Notes under the pieces: generated by a model
Told to the model about the DNA's origin: nothing
The model's database searches: none
What the model saw: the letters and a program-made list of their open reading frames with translations, nothing else
Shown: one piece after another, positions 20,989-31,420 of the stretch
How the letters are laid out: each line of letters starts with the position of its first letter
Position numbering within the stretch: the first letter of the stretch is position 1
Program-made: the position numbers and the translations under genes
Assembly (NCBI GenBank): GCA_002049455.2
Contig: KV918770.1
Span: 372,001-436,000 of the forward strand
Reading direction: 5' to 3'
Origin: Porphyra umbilicalis
Taxonomy: Eukaryota > Rhodophyta > Bangiophyceae > Bangiales > Bangiaceae
Length of the DNA stretch: 64,000 nucleotides

Positions 20989-22989
20989 TCACCAGGAACT
21001 GCGCGGCTGCGGCAGACCGGGGGGACGAGGGGTCCCGCAGTACGGGTTACCCGCCCCCCGGGTGACCCAAGCCTGGGTATCCACCAGGGAGGCAACTATC
21101 GCCTCCCCATGGGCAGCCCTCAGCGCCCCCGCCGCACTTGGGTAGGTAATCGCCAAGGCGTGGGCGCACCGCGGGGTGACGTACCCCCAGCTGAGGCTCT
21201 GCCTCGCCCCAAGGGGCGGGTAGTACGGCAACCCCGGCGGGGCAAACGTCGCACGGCCCGACCGCCCCGCGGGGGTTGCCCCCGCCCGGGTGGTCCGCCG
21301 GAAAGCGCCCCCACGAGCAGGGGGGCGCTCGGCAGTACCTCGGGTACGCTTGCGCTGCTGGGGGACACTGGCCCCCGGCACACCCCAACCCGAGTTGGGC
21401 GGGGGCGACGTCGCCGTTACCCCCGCCGAGTAGGGGTAGGCCAGGTCACCAAGGCCCTCACGGAGGCCTATGCGCCCAGCCACCAGGCGTGTGTCACAGT
21501 GGACAAACGCCCGAGGCGCCTGGCCCTTCTCCCCGCCAACTAGGCGGGCCAGGTAGGGCCCGGCCGCCTCCCAGTCCAAGGACTGGTGAAGGTCCAGCAA
21601 CTCGCTGAGGTATGCGTGCGAGTCCGGGCCGGCCCCCTCCGCCACGTTGGCGAGGCGGAGCCCCACCAGACGCCCCACTAGGGCGGCCGGCAGGTGCCAG
21701 AGGTACCCCTTAGTCCGGGCGGAGGCATACCTCACCCCCACTACCTCCAGCACCCACTGGGTAGCGAGGATGGCCGCCGCCGGGGTAGACTCCCCCCGGC
21801 GGAGCGCAGTGCCAAAGTAGGCCACTATGCGCGGCATCCGGGCCGGGAACCCGAAGGGCACCTCCATGGCCGACCACCAGGACGGCGTCGGGACGTAGTA
21901 TGCCCGCCGCGTCGAGGTGTGGACCTGGGAGCTCTCCACTTGAGAGGCCCGCACCAGGATGCCCGACGCTTCCCGCACCCGGCGTTCGGTGCGGGCGTCC
22001 TGGTGGTGAAAGTGGGGGTCCGTCTCCCCCAAGTACGGGGGGGAGCAACACGCCCACTCCCACGCCACGACGGGCGGCACGTCGTCGGCGGTGGCCCCGT
22101 CCATAACATTTGACAGGCGCGCGGCCTCACGCTCCACCCACGGCGCGTCCCCCGCCTCCTGTAGGGCGGGGAGGTCCGTGGCCACCCCGGCAGGCAGTTC
22201 GTACTGCACGGGGTGGCGCGCCAGCCAGCGCTGCCAAGCCGGGCCCTGCTTGGGCAGCGGGATCGCAGAGTAAAGCGCCCGCAAGCGGCACTCCCCCATC
22301 TGACTGGGAGCAGCCGGGGGCGTCCACTGAACCAACGCCCCCGGCCCCGCAAGTCCCGCCTCCCCCACTGCCGGGAGGCGCTCCCGGCGCGGCACCGGCG
22401 GGGGGGACTCCTGCTCCATGGGATCATCCCCCGCCTCGCCCGGCGCCGCTCCCGCCGCCGGGGGAGTGGCCGGCCGGCTGGGCGGCATCGGCACGCGCGC
22501 CGCCACCGCGCGGGACCCGACCGCGTCCCCCCCAGCCGACCGCGTCGGCGCACTCGACGCGCGGGAGGCCGATGCCGACCCCGCCGACAACTTGGACCGG
22601 CGGGGGGGAGGCGGCGGTTGGGTTTCTTGACTCTCCGCCGCCGACGACTCCCGGCTCGGGGGCGCGGCGTTGGCCTGGCGCGCCCGGCGGGCTGCCTTGC
22701 CCCGGGACGCCGCCACGGCCGCGCCAATTGACTTGGTGGCGCCGGCCGGCGTGGCAGTTGCCGACGCCGCCGCCCCGCCAACCCGCGGGGTGGCCGCCGT
22801 CGAGCCCTTGGCCTTGGGGGCGCCCGTACTTCCCGGCGCCCCGCCCACCCGCGGGGACCCCGCGGCAGGGCTGCCCGACTTGGCCGTAGCCGACGCCGGC
22901 GTCCCACTCGGCGCCGGCGTGGCACGCCCCGCACTTGGGGAAGCCATCTCCTCAGTCGGCGCCACTGCCGTCGACCGCGAGGAGGCCAT
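20989..22989 (-). CDS. Antisense accessory ORF (aORF) of element B, 666 codons
   Basis: An uninterrupted minus-strand ORF lies between pol and the 3' LTR, opposite to gag-pol. Residues 1 to about 230 (MASSRSTAVAPTEEMASPS...) are Ala/Ser/Pro-rich and basic. The remainder looks globular: VVAWEWACCSPPYLGETD (about 305), ASGILVRASQVESSQVH, YYVPTPSWWSAMEVPFGF (about 363), ALRRGESTPAAAILATQWVL, TKGYLWHLPAALVGRLVGL (about 426), SELLDLHQSLDWEAAGPYL. Element D carries the same protein on the strand opposite to its own pol, and element E a remote version. No known family is recognised. Antisense ORFs in this position occur in some plant Ty3/gypsy (Tat-lineage) elements; homology to those is not claimed. 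Real expression is inferred from conservation. Confidence 0.75.
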   Translation of the reverse strand: MASSRSTAVAPTEEMASPSAGRATPAPSGTPASATAKSGSPAAGSPRVGGAPGSTGAPKAKGSTAATPRVGGAAASATATPAGATKSIGAAVAASRGKAARRARQANAAPPSRESSAAESQETQPPPPPRRSKLSAGSASASRASSAPTRSAGGDAVGSRAVAARVPMPPSRPATPPAAGAAPGEAGDDPMEQESPPPVPRRERLPAVGEAGLAGPGALVQWTPPAAPSQMGECRLRALYSAIPLPKQGPAWQRWLARHPVQYELPAGVATDLPALQEAGDAPWVEREAARLSNVMDGATADDVPPVVAWEWACCSPPYLGETDPHFHHQDARTERRVREASGILVRASQVESSQVHTSTRRAYYVPTPSWWSAMEVPFGFPARMPRIVAYFGTALRRGESTPAAAILATQWVLEVVGVRYASARTKGYLWHLPAALVGRLVGLRLANVAEGAGPDSHAYLSELLDLHQSLDWEAAGPYLARLVGGEKGQAPRAFVHCDTRLVAGRIGLREGLGDLAYPYSAGVTATSPPPNSGWGVPGASVPQQRKRTRGTAERPPARGGAFRRTTRAGATPAGRSGRATFAPPGLPYYPPLGARQSLSWGYVTPRCAHALAITYPSAAGALRAAHGEAIVASLVDTQAWVTRGAGNPYCGTPRPPGLPQPRSSW

Positions 22990-23597
22990 AGCCGCCGCGC
23001 CCGGGTAAGGGGGACGGCGACGGAAAGGGGGTTGCCCCGCGCACAGAGGGACGCGAAGGAGGCTCTCAACTCGAGTAGCGGTGGAGGGGGGGACGGTGAC
23101 GGTCGGCAGTGGACGGCGTCCCCGTCTGTCCCCCGCCTACCCCCTTTTATGAGCCCCTGTGTGGGGACCGGGGCCCTTACCCCGGGCCCCCTCAGCCCCA
23201 CCCCGCGGGCCACTCCCCCTGGACGACTCCCCACGGGGGGGGGAGGGGGGGCCCAAACGACAGCCCCCCAGGTGGGGGGGGCGGGGGGGATGCCATACTG
23301 GGCACCCGTCCCCCTGTTGGCCCACCGGGCACGGTTAGCGGGCCCGCCCCGGACACGCGGCAACACCCCTGGCCCCCGCTGCCGTGTCCACCGTACGGAG
23401 ACGGCTCGCACCCCCTTGCCCCGGCGGGGGCGCCCCCACGATCCGGGGCAGCCATCGCTGGCGAGGACCGGGGCAGCACCCGGGCCCCACACTGGGCAGC
23501 CCGGCGGCTAGCTGTCCTGGCCCGCCGGCCACACTCGGGCGGGCCCGCCCCCCTGGCTCTGGGCCTCCGGGAGGGCGACCCCTTTAGAAGGGGGAGT
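22990..23597. other. Leader of antisense ORF and polypurine tract before 3' LTR
   Basis: No ORF is supported here. It holds the presumed promoter and leader of the minus-strand aORF and, at its right end, the plus-strand polypurine tract AGAAGGGGGAG immediately before the LTR start TGTGACGG at 23598. Confidence 0.6.
23144..23151 (-). promoter_or_regulatory. TATA-like box for the antisense ORF of element B
   Basis: The minus strand reads CATAAAAG about 155 nt upstream of the aORF ATG, followed by GGGGTAGGCGGGGGACAG. The corresponding part of element D (about 59790-59830) reads ACAGGGGCCCATAGATGC, then GGGGCAGGCGGGGGACGG, so the block is conserved although the box itself has decayed there. Function is inferred. 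Confidence 0.4.
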
Positions 23598-24324
23598 TGT
23601 GACGGTCCGTCACATGGCCCCCACACTCCGGGAACCAGATTTCCGGAAATATGCCCCACTAACGCATATTTCAAATTGTTCCGTTGGCGACCCCCTTGTG
23701 ATCATCTCGTGGCTCACCAACCACAACCGCAATACCAATACTTCCCTGGGATTCGTAACCCCCCCGAGCGGGCCCCTACTTAAGGGCCTAATTTTGTGTA
23801 AACCCAACTTGGATTATCGACTTACGTTAATTTGTGCCCCTGACCCCGGGGCGCCGCGAGGGTGTCACGTAGCACCCTTCCCCCGCCTCTACTCAAGGCG
23901 GTATTCGAAGCTTCGGCCGTCCTCCGGGTTATGGGCCCAGTGGGCCCTGAGGAGAGGGCTTTCCGTGGGTCCTTTGAGGGGGTCTGAGGAGGGTTTTCCG
24001 AGGGTCCTTTGAGGGAGTCTGGGGAGGGTTTTCCGAGGGTCCTTTGAGGGTGTCTGAGGAGGGTTTTCCGAGGGTCCGAGGAGAACGGATGGGATGAGAG
24101 GGTGAGGCGCGAGTGTCGCCTCGAGGCCTTCGACGCGGGCAAGTAAACTTCCGGTCACACAACTCGTGTTTGTCGCTCGGGGCGCCTTCCCCCGGTCGAC
24201 GCCGTGCGTGTGTGCTCTTCGGGGTTTTCTTCCGGGGCGGGTATTCCCCGACAGGACTACCCGGCGACACGGTTTGGCTCGCCCTCCCCCCAACTGGGTG
24301 GGGTGGGCTGAGCGTGTTGTCACA
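23598..24324 (+). repeat. 3' LTR of element B (727 bp)
   Basis: Matches 12643-13369 except for about six bases, and has identical termini. It is followed by the target duplication AGACG (24325-24329) and then by gag of element C on the minus strand. This proves that B inserted into C. Confidence 0.95.
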
Positions 24325-24329
24325 AGACG

Positions 24330-25985
24330 TGCATCCAACTTGGGACACGTCTCGGCCCAGTGTCCCTTTTGGCCACACTGCCGACAAGGCTGAGTGTCCG
24401 GTCGATCATCGGAGTGGGCAGTCGTCGGTGTAGTAGCCGCGACTTCCGATTCCTCACCCTCGCCCCGCGCATAGTAGGCACGGGTACGTGGCGGGGTGCG
24501 AGGCACAAGGGGTTGCTTCGCCTGGTGCCGAAGGCTTCTTGCCTCGCTCGCCTTACGGGCTTCCTCCGCCCGCTCTTTCTGCTGCTCAGAGCGGAGCCAG
24601 CGAAACTCGTCACCCTTAGTCTGGGCAAGGCGAGCCAGCTCGGCCAAAGTAATGGCCGGCTTGTTTCGCTCACGTACTGTGGCGCGCACCGCCCGGTGAA
24701 CGCCCTCCACGAAGCGCCCCTTCAGGGCGCCCGACTCATGGAGAAAACCGCACTCGGTACTCATCCGGCGCAGCCGTTCGGCGAAGGACAACTCGTCCTC
24801 GCCGTCCTCATGGGACGCTCGATTAAACTCTTCCACTCGAAGAGCGAAGGATGCCTCATCGGCATGCATCCGGATCATCCAGTTGACAAGTTCCAAGTAG
24901 GAGGTCACCTCCCCAGGGTTGCCCCCACGCCGAGTAGGCATGACGGCCATCACCTCTGAGCGGAGTGGCTCGCGGGTCTGCAGAACATAGAAGGCCTCGC
25001 CTTCTGAGACGAAACTGTCGTCACACGCTTTTGCGAATTTACGCAAGAACTGGAAAACCTTGTGACGTGGGGTCCCGTCCCACTCGGATCAGGACCCGAA
25101 GGAGTGTGAGATATCCTTCTTGAGCCGACCCATGTTATGGGCCTGCTCGCGCGTGTAGAGAGTTGACTTGTTCTCCAACGCGTACGTCTCACAGTCAAAC
25201 ATATCTTTATGCTGGGGATTGTTCACTGTGCTCCGGGACGGTGCAGCTCGTACCGATGAGGCAAGACTGCCCCGGATGGGCGCATAGTCCGCGCCCGCAC
25301 TACGAGGTTGCCCACGCGAAATTGACGCGTGGGTACGCCGCGGCGTTCAGAAGGAGTCCTACTGGGTGCCGGGTGTACGGATATAGGGGGAGTCCCCCCC
25401 TGAATACTCTCCGTCTGAGGACTGCGACGTATAGACCAAATGACGACGGGGGGACGAGTTGCCACCCCGACGCGTTCAGGCCCTGGGGCTTGGAACCGAA
25501 GCCACCGCGGGCGACCCCTGTGGGGATTGCGCCACCTCCGTCCGTACCATGTGGGTGATTGCGTGCACCAGCTCTGGACCGATCACCCCCTCTGAGCCCC
25601 GAGGAGAACGACTAGAGCTCCCACCCGGCGGCTCTTGTGCAAAAGTGGGCACATTCCAACCAACCAGAGTCGAGGACGGCCTCTCAGTCCGCGACGGACG
25701 GGCCGGCCGACTTCCGCCGAAGAGAATGCCAGCACCCGGATGGAGACTCTCGGCATTACTGCGAACCGAGGGTGCCCCAGCCGGGGTGCGAACGCCACTG
25801 GGCCCGGCTGGCAAGGCCTGGGGGCGAAACAAAGACCCACGCCGAGGATCACCCACATCCCCGTCGCTCTGACTCAGTGGGTCGCCGCTCGTCGGCGGAC
25901 CGACACTCTGGGGGAGGTCAACACCGCCCGCACCACTAGTCATTCCGGAGCGCCCGGGGGGGAACTCACGCCCACCCCTGTCCAT
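24330..25985 (-). pseudogene. gag: Gag N-terminal and capsid part of element C
   Basis: Minus-strand Gag starting MDRGGREFPPGRSGMTSG, with the EPPGGSSSRSPRGSE block also seen in element B, then capsid VFQFLRKFAKACDDSF, SYLELVNWMIRMHADEAS, DELSFAERLRRMSTECGFL and LKGRFVEGVHRAVRATV. The knuckle is CRQCGQKGHWAETC. It is cut at LDARL by the element B 3' LTR and continues at 12637. A TGA stop at 25089-25091 interrupts the frame between HSFGS and SEWDG. The element therefore was dead, or died, independently of the B insertion. Confidence 0.85.
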
Positions 25986-26113
25986 CGGGCCCCAACTTGG
26001 GGCTCGCCAACCTGGCGTTGCAGGGTTGCAACGCGAGGGAAGTAATCGCTGGGGAAGAAGGTCGACTCGACTTCCTCCGAGGGGCCCCTCGAGGATGACA
26101 AAGTGTGTCCTGC

Positions 26114-26356
26114 CTCCCCTGCTGCTCCACCAAATGTGGCGACAACCCTAACCCAGGCGATCGAAATGCATGGACGGTCTCATGGGGCGGCGGTGGTACG
26201 TCACGGCTGACCGTCGTGGGCTTGTCGGACGATGGGCCACAAAGGGTGATCGGGATTGTGCCTGACGAACAAGGGGCTCTCCCAAGGGTGATACGCAAAC
26301 GACCCGCGTGGAGTTTATTGGTCGCTGACGCGCCGTACGGCACCATCGACACTACA
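26114..26356 (-). repeat. Primer-binding site and putative 5' LTR of element C
   Basis: The primer-binding complement CCTGCTGCTCCACCA ends at 26132, then comes a two-base spacer, then TGTGGCGACAACC, which is the reverse complement of an LTR 3' end. The outer LTR border is uncertain: ATCGACACTACA at 26356 gives a TGT..ACA pair and a short LTR of about 222 bp. The minus strand contains AATAAA near 26315. The 3' LTR of element C is not recognised in the window. Confidence 0.45.
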
Positions 26357-26437
26357 AGACCCCTACACTACTACGCGCTACGACTACGACTCCAGAGGGC
26401 ACTGCCCCTCACTCTTTCATTACTATCCCACCTTCGG

Positions 26438-28399
26438 TCAACGGCGGGCCGACGAAGGTCCACCCCACTCGAGACCGGGCGGAACACGGGGGCGCTGCGC
26501 CGGCGGCTCCTCGTGGTAGACGTAGCGGTCGCGGTGATGCTGCTGCCGACGATTGGCACCACCGGCGGCCACGCCGACCTCGCGAAGGAGAACCGCGCGG
26601 ATGCTGCGCCGACCGACCAACTGGAGAAACTCCTCCAAGTGATGGGGGGAAACCCCGGGGTGGTCGCGGGCCCACTGGGCAATCGAGTCGCCAAACGACA
26701 CCACGGTGTGGCTCAAGCCGGTTACCAGGGTCCCCATGGTGTAGCCGTGGAGTTCCCCGGGGTCGCAAGCCACGATGCGCGCCAACCCCTGCGGGACGCG
26801 GTCCGAGGGAATGTGGTCGAGCTGGTCGAAGGCCACGTCGAGGATGTCGCGGTGTTCCACAGGGTCGAACGAGACGATGAGGCTACCGCCGGAGTTGCCC
26901 CCAGAGGGGGCGGCGGATGCGGTCGGCGGCGACGGACCCGGAGGGGACGACCCCGCTGCGCCCGTCACCACGGAGGAAGCAGGCGGCTCGGTCCCACCCC
27001 CGGGGTAACGTGGGCTGCCGGCAGCTGAAACGGCGGCGGCCCAACCCCCACGGGCGGGGCCGTAGCCACGCGCCTCAAGGATGTCCGCGGTGTACGGCAA
27101 GTCGAAGGGGCGAAGGTCCTCGGCGACCTTGGCGCGGGTTCCGTCGTCGTCCACCTCGAGGGAAGCCCAGATCCAACCCTCGCGGTCCGGACGGTCGGTG
27201 CTACGCGCACGGAGGCGCTGATGGAAGGCCTCCGAATCGGGGAGCTGGTCCGCGAGGTCCAACAACGCCCCGAGGGTGGCGGTCGCCTGCGCGTCGGGAC
27301 CCGCGGCGTTGACGCAGATTTTGGGCGGCCCGACGGAGCGGATCCAATCGAGGAGACGCGAAGGGTAACGCCACAAGACCCGACCGGTGCAAAACGTCTC
27401 GAGGAGTACGACGGCCGCCGCGAGGGCCCACTCGCTACGGAAGATGGCCCACGAGGCGCGCCGCCCCGCGAAGAGGTCGTCCGTGGCGTAAGCGTGCACC
27501 CACGGGAGTTCCACCATGCAGCCTTACGGAACCTCAACCCCGGCCCACCACGCGGGAGTCGGTAAGTAGAAGCGCGAGCGGGTCGCCGTGGCGCAGCTCG
27601 AGTACTTCGCCTGATGCCAAGCCACGAGGTGTCCGGTGAGGCCGCCCCGGTGGTTGCGGGCCGTCGTCAGCTGAACCTTTGTGGGGCCTTCCGGGTCCGA
27701 TATGTCGATGAAGGGCGGGCACGTAAGGATGTACTCGAAGGTCGGCACCAACGGCAGGTTCACCGGGGGGTCGTCCATGAAGCTCACGGAGGAACGGCGG
27801 TGCCCCACCTCGCGGCTACGCCGCACCCCGGTGATCGACGAGGCACGGTCGTCAAGGGAAGGCACTAGGGCGTGCGGCATCGCCGCGATGTGCTTGGCGA
27901 ACGGGTTGGAGGAGCGCGTCGAGTCGATTCCCCGGAACGTCGCGTGGGCCAGCGTGCCCGCCACGCCCATGCGGGCCTCCTCACGGGCCCACGCGGGCGC
28001 CCACGTCGTCGGGTTGGACAACACGGGCAGGGGACCCACGGCGGTCGAGTAGCGCATCTCCTCGTCGGACATCGCGGGGGACGACGCGGGCACGGGCGCC
28101 CCGTAGACGGGCGGCCGCCGGGTCCTCGTTCCGGCGAGGGGAGACGGGGCGAAGGTGACCACGTGGTAGGAGCAGGGGGGGGGGCCCCGAGGGCCGACAG
28201 AAGCAAGAAGCGGCGGGAACCACGGGGGAGGGTGGACGGCACGTCGTGGGGTGGGCGGAGGAACGAGTCGGCGAACACCGCGTCGCACCGAGCGCGGAGG
28301 GGTTACGTCGTGAGGTGGCGTGGAGGAGTCTTGGAGTCGCATGTGAGGCGGGGTGAGACCGGGGTGTGCGTGTGGGCCCACGGGGAGGGGTGGGGCCAA
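26438..28399 (-). pseudogene. Antisense ORF of element E, diverged relative with one stop
   Basis: Two minus-strand ORFs in the same frame, separated only by a TAA stop after WWAGVEVP (27524-27526), total about 650 codons, close to the 666 of the element B aORF. The N-terminal part is Pro/Arg-rich; a better start may be MSDEEMRYSTAVG. Matches by eye to B: FYLPTPAWWAGVEVP versus YYVPTPSWWSAMEVP; AAGPDAQATATLGALLDLAD versus GAGPDSHAYLSELLDLHQ; EDLRPFDLPYTADI versus REGLGDLAYPYSAGV. Similarity is remote, so homology is inferred mainly from order, length and position beside a 3' LTR. The pol gene of element E is absent: the sequence to the left is element C, which presumably inserted or recombined here. 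Confidence 0.55.
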
Positions 28400-28642
28400 C
28401 GTGCGTCACGGGTGGTGTGGGGGCCGCGAGACACCGGTGCGGGCCGCACGCCACGCCACGCCAATGTGGCGTGGGGCCGATCCAGTCCGCGGACCGACCT
28501 TGACAACCCCTCGGGGGCGAGGATCGGGGGGGGGGGGGTGGCGGTTGTGGCCGGCGCCCGGCCAGGGGGCCGGGCCGGAACCCCCTCCTCAGGGGTCGTC
28601 GCGGGACGGGCAGGGACGCCACGTCACGCGACGAGGGGGCTG

Positions 28643-29141
28643 TGTGGCGGTCGGGGGTCCCACAGTTGGAAGCGGCGTGGCCCCTCAGCTGTGGACAGCA
28701 CATCCCCGGGGGCCGTCGCAAAATATCCCGATCCGGGCCAGCAAGGGAATGACCTGTCCAGATCTCGGGGAGATTGGATTCGGTCGGGGGCGGGGCTTTT
28801 CCCCAGTGGTTTTCCCAGCCCCCCTACTACTTGTTTGAACTTTTCGCTTTGGAGAGATTTATCTGTTTGGCGCATTTAGGGCGGCTACTTTGGCCGCCGG
28901 CGTTCGGGTTTGGGTGGGGTTTATTGACAGCGGGGACGCTGTCACCGTCGCCGTTTGATGAAATCAACTGTGCTGTGGGGTACGATTCCCCCCTGGGCTT
29001 TTCCGGTGATCCTCTCCTCCCGTTGGGGAAAGGCCGGGCTGTGGGTCGACTTCCGGGGCAGTTCCTTCGACAGACAGAGCTGATCAAGAGGACACTTCGG
29101 CATGAAGACGAACCAACGTGGTGGTGCCTAGACCCGCTACA
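28643..29141 (+). repeat. Putative 3' LTR of element E (499 bp)
   Basis: Preceded by a purine-rich tract (CGACGAGGGGGC), it starts TGTGGCGGTC, like TGTGACGGTC in element B, and ends CCCGCTACA, inverted to TGTaGCGGG. Its right border coincides with the point where a transposase coding frame is cut. No second LTR is available for confirmation. Confidence 0.45.
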
Positions 29142-29618
29142 CGGAGTAAACTCGTCGACGACGAACTCGGAGAAGAGCTTGACCGCGCGCGCGATCGTCG
29201 ATTGCGACAGCCGCACATACTCGTCAGCGCGATCATATGATTCGCCGTAAGCGAGGACGCGAAACACGGCCACCAGCTTGTGGAGAGGATGGGCCTGCGG
29301 CTGCCCCGTCGCATTAACGCGCTGCGCCCAAAACGGGCGGCTCTTGATCGCCTGGTAGATCCGCAAGAAGACCGGCATGGGAACGCGAAAACGCCGCTCA
29401 AACTGCACCGGACCGAACACCGGGGGAAGACCATCGAGGCCAAAATAATCCCGTAGAATGCATTGAAGACCGAGTTCAAAGTTGCGAGGCCGGCTGGCTA
29501 GCAGACCGGGCACGGAGCCCCGGTACCGCGGCCGATGGACTCGTGCCGCAGCGAGAGTCCGCCGTCGCGACTCGAGTAGAGATGCAACGTGCGCGGCCAC
29601 TACTACGGAGGTGGTCAC
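29142..29618 (-). pseudogene. PIF/Harbinger-like transposase, truncated
   Basis: Minus strand, starting MTTSVVVAAHVASLLESRRR. Characteristic segments are LRDYFGLDGLPPVFG, FERRFRVPMPVFLRIYQAIK, PLHKLVAVFRVLAYGESYDR and ADEYVRLSQSTIARAVKLFS, the N-terminal and helix-turn-helix-like region of plant-type Harbinger transposases. It stops making sense after EFVVDEF, exactly at the putative LTR border, so the catalytic DDE half is missing. About 157 residues remain. Assignment rests on motif memory; another DDE family is possible. Confidence 0.5.
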
Positions 29619-29735
29619 ATCATCGTTGGCCCCCTTGTCTCCCTCCTACATGCTCACGGTCATCAGACCGTATATAGCAAGCGCTGGCGCTAGCGGTCGC
29701 GAGCACAGAGATCGTACGAACGGCGGGCACGCGGA

Positions 29736-29950
29736 CGGCGGTGGCGAGCGCGGCGTTGGCGAGCGCGACGATACGAGCGTGGCTGTGGCGAGCGCGGCGG
29801 TGGCGAGCGCGACGATGACGAGCGCGGCGGTGGCGAGCGCGGCGGTGGCGAGCGCGGCGGTGGCGAGCGCGGCGGTGGTGAGCGCGGCTGCGGCGAGCGT
29901 GGCGGTGGCGAGAGCGGTGGTGGTGAGGGCGGCGGTGGTCGTTGTGGGCC
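29736..29950 (+). repeat. 15-bp GC-rich minisatellite
   Basis: Tandem, slightly variable copies of GAGCGCGGCGGTGGC (variants GAGCGCGACGATGAC, GAGCGTGGCTGTGGC), roughly fourteen units. The apparent ORFs on both strands (Ala/Ser/Val or Arg/His repeats) follow from the repeat and are not considered genes. Confidence 0.9.
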
Positions 29951-30029
29951 ACGGATGCCGATACAATGGCGGACGTACCCCCTACAGCACCTGCTCTGCC
30001 CGCCGTCCCCACCTTTTATTCGCCTAGCG

Positions 30030-30839
30030 CCGGCACAGGAGCCTTCTGACCGAGCCTCTGAATCGCGGTTCTTAGCCTGACCAGAAATTTCGCGTTACCA
30101 ATCATATTCGTCCTTACAAGAGGCGCAGAGATACGTCTGTGAGGCTGCCATATTTGACCGACAGTTGCTTTCTGTAAGGTTCAGACAAGAGGCTGTCAAA
30201 CTTGAACGACAGGTATGAACCGTCATCTACGTATCGGGGCGTGCTGGATGCTCGCCCATGATTGGCTCTTGACTGATGGGGATTCTACTGATCGAAGGAC
30301 AGCCGAACAAGACAGACGCTGACAGTGACGCTGTGTCTACGTTTTTGCCCTACGAGTCCTCCACACCTCGCAGCTTTCATTTCTGCAGGGCCGGGCCGTC
30401 ACTGCCCGGGCCCGAGGAGATGACTGCTGCTGTCAACCTCATACGTTCTGCAGCGCGGGCGCAATGCGTGCGTGCTCACGGCAGTACGCCTTGAGTCGCT
30501 GTCGCCGTGACACGTCACGACCTCCCGCACCGATCGCGTCTGTCCCCGTGGAGGCCGGAAGTTATTATCCTCCGATCACTTGTCGTGGCCTGCGCTGTGT
30601 ATTGGGCAGCGATCGTGTCGCGATCGTTGTGTTGCCAGGTGCGTGGTCATCGGACACGTATTATATTAAAACGGGTTCGTGTCCAGCCAATGAGAGGGCC
30701 TGTAGAATACTCCAAGGTGTCTGAATAGGTTGCGCGTCCCGCATTCTGGCTCCGAATAGGACATGCGCTCTCTATTTTGACACCAGGACTATCGAATCCA
30801 GATGGACTTACCTAAATTCACCGAAGGGGGTTGACGTTC
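30030..30839. other. Intergenic sequence, nothing recognised
   Basis: Mixed-composition sequence with only short ORFs. No repeat relation to the rest of the window was noticed apart from the TSD CTTAGGAC at its right end. Confidence 0.5.
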
Positions 30840-30847
30840 CTTAGGAC

Positions 30848-31234
30848 TAGGGTTGCTCAGAACGCCCGGGGCGTCGTTAAGGGCGTGGTTAAGGGCGTCA
30901 CTAGGGCGTCATTTGGGCGTCGTGCGCCCCTAACGCCCCAACCCAAAAGGGCGTCAGCAAGGCGTCGCGAAGAGAAAGTGTTCAGGGGGGTCTACATGAT
31001 TCAGCAAGTGGCGGCTGTGCACCTTGGTTATGGTTGGGGACTGGCACCCAGTCTTGATACAAACTTACATATGAGAGCATTGTATGGGTGCCACTTGGCT
31101 TATATTGCGAGTATTGAGGGTGCTACTTGGGGCGTCGTGAGGGCGTTTTGGCTGCCTAATGGGGCGTCAGTAAGGCGTCTTATCCGTCGCGCGCCCCTGA
31201 CGCCCCCGAAATAGGGGCGTCGTGTGCAACCCTA
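30848..31234 (+). mobile_element. hAT-type MITE copy 1 (387 bp), TSD CTTAGGAC
   Basis: Ends TAGGGTTGCTCAGAACGCC and GGCGTCGTGTGCAACCCTA are inverted repeats. CTTAGGAC at 30840-30847 and 31235-31242 is a perfect 8-bp duplication. The interior carries many GGGCGTC motifs, direct near the left end and inverted near the right end, like subterminal transposase sites. A second copy is at 38673-39054. No transposase. Confidence 0.9.
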
Positions 31235-31420
31235 CTTAGGACAAGGTCACATTGGCACGCACCTACCTGTGGCCTATTAAGCGAATTTAGACACGTTTCA
31301 CCAATAATACGGACACGTTGTGATAGCCCGACATTGGTGTCCTTGCTCTTACTCAAATGATGAGGTTGTATCTCAAAAAAACGCACCCCGTCGATTCGAC
31401 GTGTAGGTGGGCTACAATCG

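Noticed and set aside
21825..23492. 555-codon minus-strand ORF overlapping the antisense ORF
   Set aside because: Arg/Pro-rich shadow in another frame; its translation has no counterpart in element D, whereas the 666-codon frame does.
29482..30027. Plus-strand ORF with Ala/Ser/Val repeats (181 codons)
   Set aside because: It is a translation of the 15-bp minisatellite; the opposite strand is equally open.
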